Positions 4,346 to 5,164 of a DNA stretch of 5,164 nt are shown one piece after another. Origin of the DNA: Fusobacteriales bacterium (GTDB lineage Bacteria > Fusobacteriota > Fusobacteriia > Fusobacteriales > Leptotrichiaceae); assembly GCA_031285605.1 (NCBI GenBank), contig JAITVW010000087.1, positions 1 through 5,164 of the forward strand. Reading direction: 5' to 3'. The notes beneath the pieces are model-generated. The model saw only the letters and a program-made list of their open reading frames with translations, ran no database searches and was not told the DNA's origin. The translations under genes and the position numbers were made by a program. Numbering within the stretch: position 1 is the first letter of the stretch; each line of letters opens with the position of its first letter.

Positions 4346-4433
4346 GCCTGTGTTTCTGGTATGGCGTAGTATCATGACAGACCGGTTAATGGTCATGAAT
4401 AAAACTAAAGCGGTTCGATTCCGTCCACAGGCA
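4346..4433 (+). tRNA. tRNA-like element B: intact ends, non-canonical D/anticodon region
   Basis: GCCTGTG (4346-4352) and CACAGGC (4426-4432) form a perfect 7-bp acceptor stem with A73 at 4433. The T-arm AGCGG-TTCGATT-CCGTC (4409-4425) has three Watson-Crick pairs, a G-U and an A-C mismatch. The total of 88 nt is class II size. The 56 nt between do not fold as a normal cloverleaf. TCATGAC (4372-4378) pairs with GTCATGA (4392-4398) around a 13-nt loop. A possible D-stem, TGGT/ATCA (4357-4360 with 4371-4374), overlaps that helix. No anticodon loop with U33 and a paired stem can be placed, so I assign no amino acid. It may be a decayed tRNA or a deliberately different tRNA-like RNA. Confidence 0.5.
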
Positions 4434-4485
4434 GATCACACTTCCTTTTTAGGATGATATTGTTTTTTTATAGTTTGGGAATTAA

Positions 4486-4510
4486 GACAGTAAGTTGGTT
4501 ACTTACTGTC
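4486..4510 (+). other. Leader hairpin of tRNA-like element C
   Basis: GACAGTAAG (4486-4494) pairs perfectly with CTTACTGTC (4502-4510) around the 7-nt loop TTGGTTA. AATTAT and then the element C acceptor follow, the same layout as at 4311-4345. Neither strand has a T-tract next to it, so termination is not its role. A tRNA-processing or RNA-stability function is possible. Confidence 0.65.
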
Positions 4511-4516
4511 AATTAT

Positions 4517-4583
4517 GGAACATCAGCTCAGTGGGAAGAGCGCCTGTTGTGGGAAGTCATCGGTTCGAGTCCGGTATGTTCCA
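4517..4583 (+). tRNA. tRNA-like element C: cloverleaf with a shortened anticodon arm
   Basis: GGAACAT (4517-4523) and ATGTTCC (4576-4582) form a perfect acceptor stem with A73 at 4583. The D-arm GCTC-AGTGGGAA-GAGC (4526-4541) is textbook, and the T-arm ATCGG-TTCGAGT-CCGGT (4559-4575) is fully paired with one G-U. Only 16 nt remain between position 26 and the T-stem, where about 22 are normal, and nothing pairs with the CCTGT that should open the anticodon stem. Position 8 is C rather than the near-universal U. TTGTGG recalls a His (GUG) loop, but A73 and the lack of G-1 argue against a working tRNA-His. The simplest reading is a tRNA that lost about 6 nt from its anticodon arm. No CCA is encoded. 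Confidence 0.6.
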
Positions 4584-4587
4584 AAAA

Positions 4588-4597
4588 GCATGCATGC
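4588..4597. repeat. Perfect palindrome after element C
   Basis: GCATGCATGC is a 10-bp perfect palindrome flanked by A5 and A7, 4 bp after the end of element C. It could be a dimer-binding site or chance; nothing else in the window matches it. Confidence 0.3.
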
Positions 4598-4623
4598 AAA
4601 AAAATAAAAACAAGTGAAATAAT

Positions 4624-4659
4624 AAAAAAAAGAGGTGAGCATTCTATCCAGCTTACCTC
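4624..4659 (-). terminator. Leftward intrinsic terminator or leader hairpin
   Basis: GAGGTGAGC (4632-4640) pairs with GCTTACCTC (4651-4659), 9 bp with one G-U. On the minus strand the stem is followed by T8 (4624-4631), a good leftward terminator. On the plus strand no T-tract follows. No leftward gene or clear promoter is visible immediately to the right, so it may stop antisense transcription from further right or act as a leader structure on the plus strand. Confidence 0.45.
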
Positions 4660-4666
4660 ACTATAT

Positions 4667-4688
4667 CCCTAGTTTGCTTGTTCTAGGG
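4667..4688. other. Short inverted repeat
   Basis: CCCTAG (4667-4672) and CTAGGG (4683-4688) pair around a 10-nt loop, between the preceding hairpin and the 54-aa ORF. No T-tract follows on either strand. It could form part of the 5' leader of the 54-aa ORF. Confidence 0.35.
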
Positions 4689-4746
4689 TTAAATGAAAAA
4701 ATTTTAGAAAGAAACAATAGACTAAGACTAGTAGGAGTGATATTTT

Positions 4747-4911
4747 ATGGAACTAACTAATGAAAAAATAGAAAAATTAAAAAAAGAACTTCAAAGAATT
4801 GATGAAACAATTAAAAAAAAGAAGGAAGAAATGCAAAAAACGAAATCTGAATTAATAGATTTATATATTGCATATCGCGAAACATTTAGAGAAATTAGAA
4901 AAAAGTGCTAA
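4747..4911 (+). CDS. Small coiled-coil protein, 54 aa, unknown function
   Basis: The ORF starts MELTNEKIEKLKKELQRIDE and ends SELIDLYIAYRETFREIRKKC. Ile/Leu at heptad spacing from about residue 8 to 38, with dense Lys/Glu between, indicates a helical coiled coil. AGGAGTGA (4733-4740) is 6 nt before the ATG, which is strong support at this length. It precedes the replication-like gene on the same strand. No family is recognised; small oligomerising helices of this kind occur among phage early proteins. Confidence 0.65.
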   Translation: MELTNEKIEKLKKELQRIDETIKKKKEEMQKTKSELIDLYIAYRETFREIRKKC

Positions 4912-4935
4912 AAAAACCAGATCATCATATCTGGT
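4909..4935 (-). terminator. Intrinsic terminator of the minus-strand small RNA
   Basis: ACCAGAT (4916-4922) and ATCTGGT (4929-4935) form a 7-bp stem with a 6-nt loop. On the minus strand it runs into TTTTTT (4910-4915). On the plus strand the same stem extends imperfectly outward (GTGCT 4905-4909 with AGCAC 4942-4946) but lacks a clean T-tract, so leftward termination is the better reading. Confidence 0.55.
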
Positions 4936-4965
4936 AGTTTCAGCACAAATATATACATCTTATAT
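4909..4965 (-). ncRNA. Putative OOP-like antisense small RNA, about 57 nt
   Basis: A minus-strand promoter with extended -10 (4972-4999) is followed about 50 bp later by a hairpin and T-tract. The predicted RNA is antisense to the end of the 54-aa ORF and to the leader of the replication-like gene at 5026. Lambda OOP lies in the corresponding place, just before the replication gene O and opposite in direction. A role in restraining replication-gene expression is inference. The ends are estimates. Confidence 0.42.
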
Positions 4966-4971
4966 GTGGAT

Positions 4972-4999
4972 ATTATACCATATTTTACATAAAAAGCAA
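4972..4999 (-). promoter_or_regulatory. Extended -10 promoter of the minus-strand small RNA
   Basis: On the minus strand TGG-TATAAT (4980 down to 4972) is a perfect -10 with the TGn extension. TTGCTT (4994-4999) lies 16 bp upstream as a weak -35. It points left, away from the replication-like gene and towards the 4909-4935 terminator. Confidence 0.5.
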
Positions 5000-5025
5000 A
5001 TTATTAAAAAATAGGAAGTGTTGTA

Positions 5026-5164
5026 ATGTCATCAAAAGTTTTATTAAGAAGTACATTAAGTGAAAATGCATTTTGGCAAGTAAATAAAAAGCTTGCTAAA
5101 ATTTTCGGTTTAGATGCTGCAATTTTATTAAGTGATCTAATAAGTAAAGAAAAATATTTTGAAG
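5026..5164 (+). CDS. Phage replication-initiation-like protein, N-terminal part (runs off the right edge)
   Basis: Forty-six residues are visible: MSSKVLLRSTLSENAFWQVN, then KKLAKIFGLDAAILLSDLIS and KEKYFE. The pattern of a short strand, FWQVNKxLAK, GLDAAILLSDLIS and a following YFE resembles the N-terminus of phage replisome-organiser proteins with a winged helix that I recall from low-GC prophages, where a DGWFF/NTxENIE-type stretch comes next. AGGAAGTG (5013-5020) supports the start. Its place, rightmost in the rightward early operon with an antisense RNA just upstream, fits a replication gene. The diagnostic part lies outside the window. Confidence 0.65.
   Translation, partial: MSSKVLLRSTLSENAFWQVNKKLAKIFGLDAAILLSDLISKEKYFE

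Larger units (their letters stand above)
4129..4746. other. Stretch without protein genes holding a structured, tRNA-like RNA array
   Basis: No credible ORF lies here; the longest open frame (4454-4672, plus) runs through a tRNA-like element and has no binding site. From left to right the region holds the DUF2513 promoter, tRNA-like element A (4179-4222), a hairpin-rich stretch (4244-4309), hairpin plus element B (4311-4433), hairpin plus element C (4486-4583), a GCATGCATGC palindrome and two further hairpins (4632-4688). I found no clear sigma70 promoter for the array itself, so it is probably transcribed from upstream or from a promoter I cannot see. Confidence 0.6.

Noticed and set aside
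4179..4433. tmRNA or group I intron spanning elements A and B
   Set aside because: Neither the conserved tmRNA 5' sequence nor a recognisable tag frame is present, and I could not place group I core motifs; each acceptor stem also closes on its own element.
4517..4583. Functional tRNA-His (GUG)
   Set aside because: TTGTGG suggests it, but the anticodon stem has no partner strand, position 8 is C, there is no G at -1 and the discriminator is A.
4454..4672. 72-aa plus-strand open frame through the tRNA-like array
   Set aside because: It has no ribosome binding site, runs straight through the paired arms of element C, and has protein-unlike composition; it is an accident of the RNA region.
4954..4970. 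Fifth operator candidate starting TACATC
   Set aside because: Only the left half-site fits; the right half (TGTGGA) matches GATGTA at three of six positions, no better than chance in AT-rich DNA.
1..5164. CRISPR array, insertion sequence or integrase/attachment site
   Set aside because: I saw no regularly spaced repeats, transposase or recombinase motifs, terminal inverted repeats or convincing direct repeats flanking a segment.

Overview
The window looks like the immunity and early-control region of a temperate phage or prophage in a very AT-rich host. The base composition, strong AGGAGG-type ribosome binding sites and Lys/Ile/Asn/Glu-rich proteins would suit Fusobacteriota or another low-GC anaerobe. 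This host guess is weak because there is no host gene or rRNA to anchor it.

Left arm (1-1045, minus strand). A leftward operon starts at a sigma70-type promoter (PL, 1017-1045). It reads through a small early gene split by a -1 frameshift (949 to 606), two overlapping small ORFs (44 and 35 aa, neither long enough to be obvious), and then the start of a phage AAA/RecA-like nucleotide-binding protein with Walker A and B motifs (266 to beyond the left edge). In the gap before the ATPase gene, the opposite strand carries a promoter followed about 20 bp later by an intrinsic terminator. This predicts an antisense RNA of about 50 nt, reminiscent of lambda OOP.

Immunity core (950-2970). A CI-type repressor (HTH plus S24/LexA-like fold, apparently without the catalytic Ser/Lys pair) is followed by a membrane-anchored protein and a good terminator. 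A rightward promoter (PR, 2649-2677) then drives a small Cro-like HTH gene. Four copies of a 17-bp operator, TACAYC-N5-GRTGTA, explain the wiring. One lies in the -35/-10 spacer of PL and one in the spacer of PR. A second copy sits about 50 bp downstream of each, ahead of the first ribosome binding site.

Right arm (2971-5164, mostly plus strand). Two unrecognised early ORFs are followed by a convergent DUF2513 gene. The second ORF and the DUF2513 gene are visibly less AT-rich than their surroundings and may be a transferred cassette. Positions 4129-4746 hold no protein gene. This stretch contains three tRNA-like elements that keep a convincing acceptor stem and T-arm, but whose D/anticodon half is missing, rearranged or shortened. 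All three begin directly after ATTAT. Two are preceded by a long hairpin with a 7-nt UUGGU-type loop and the identical AATTAT spacer, and the two hairpin stems differ in sequence while remaining paired. A 54-aa coiled-coil ORF and the start of a phage replication-initiation-like protein (5026 to beyond the right edge) follow. Between those two genes is a second predicted short antisense RNA, on the minus strand.

In outline, repressor bound at the four operators would silence both early operons while its own promoter stays free. Loss of repression would launch the recombination/ATPase genes leftwards and the cro-like and replication genes rightwards. The most unusual material is the tRNA-like/hairpin array at 4179-4583 and the two OOP-like antisense RNAs.
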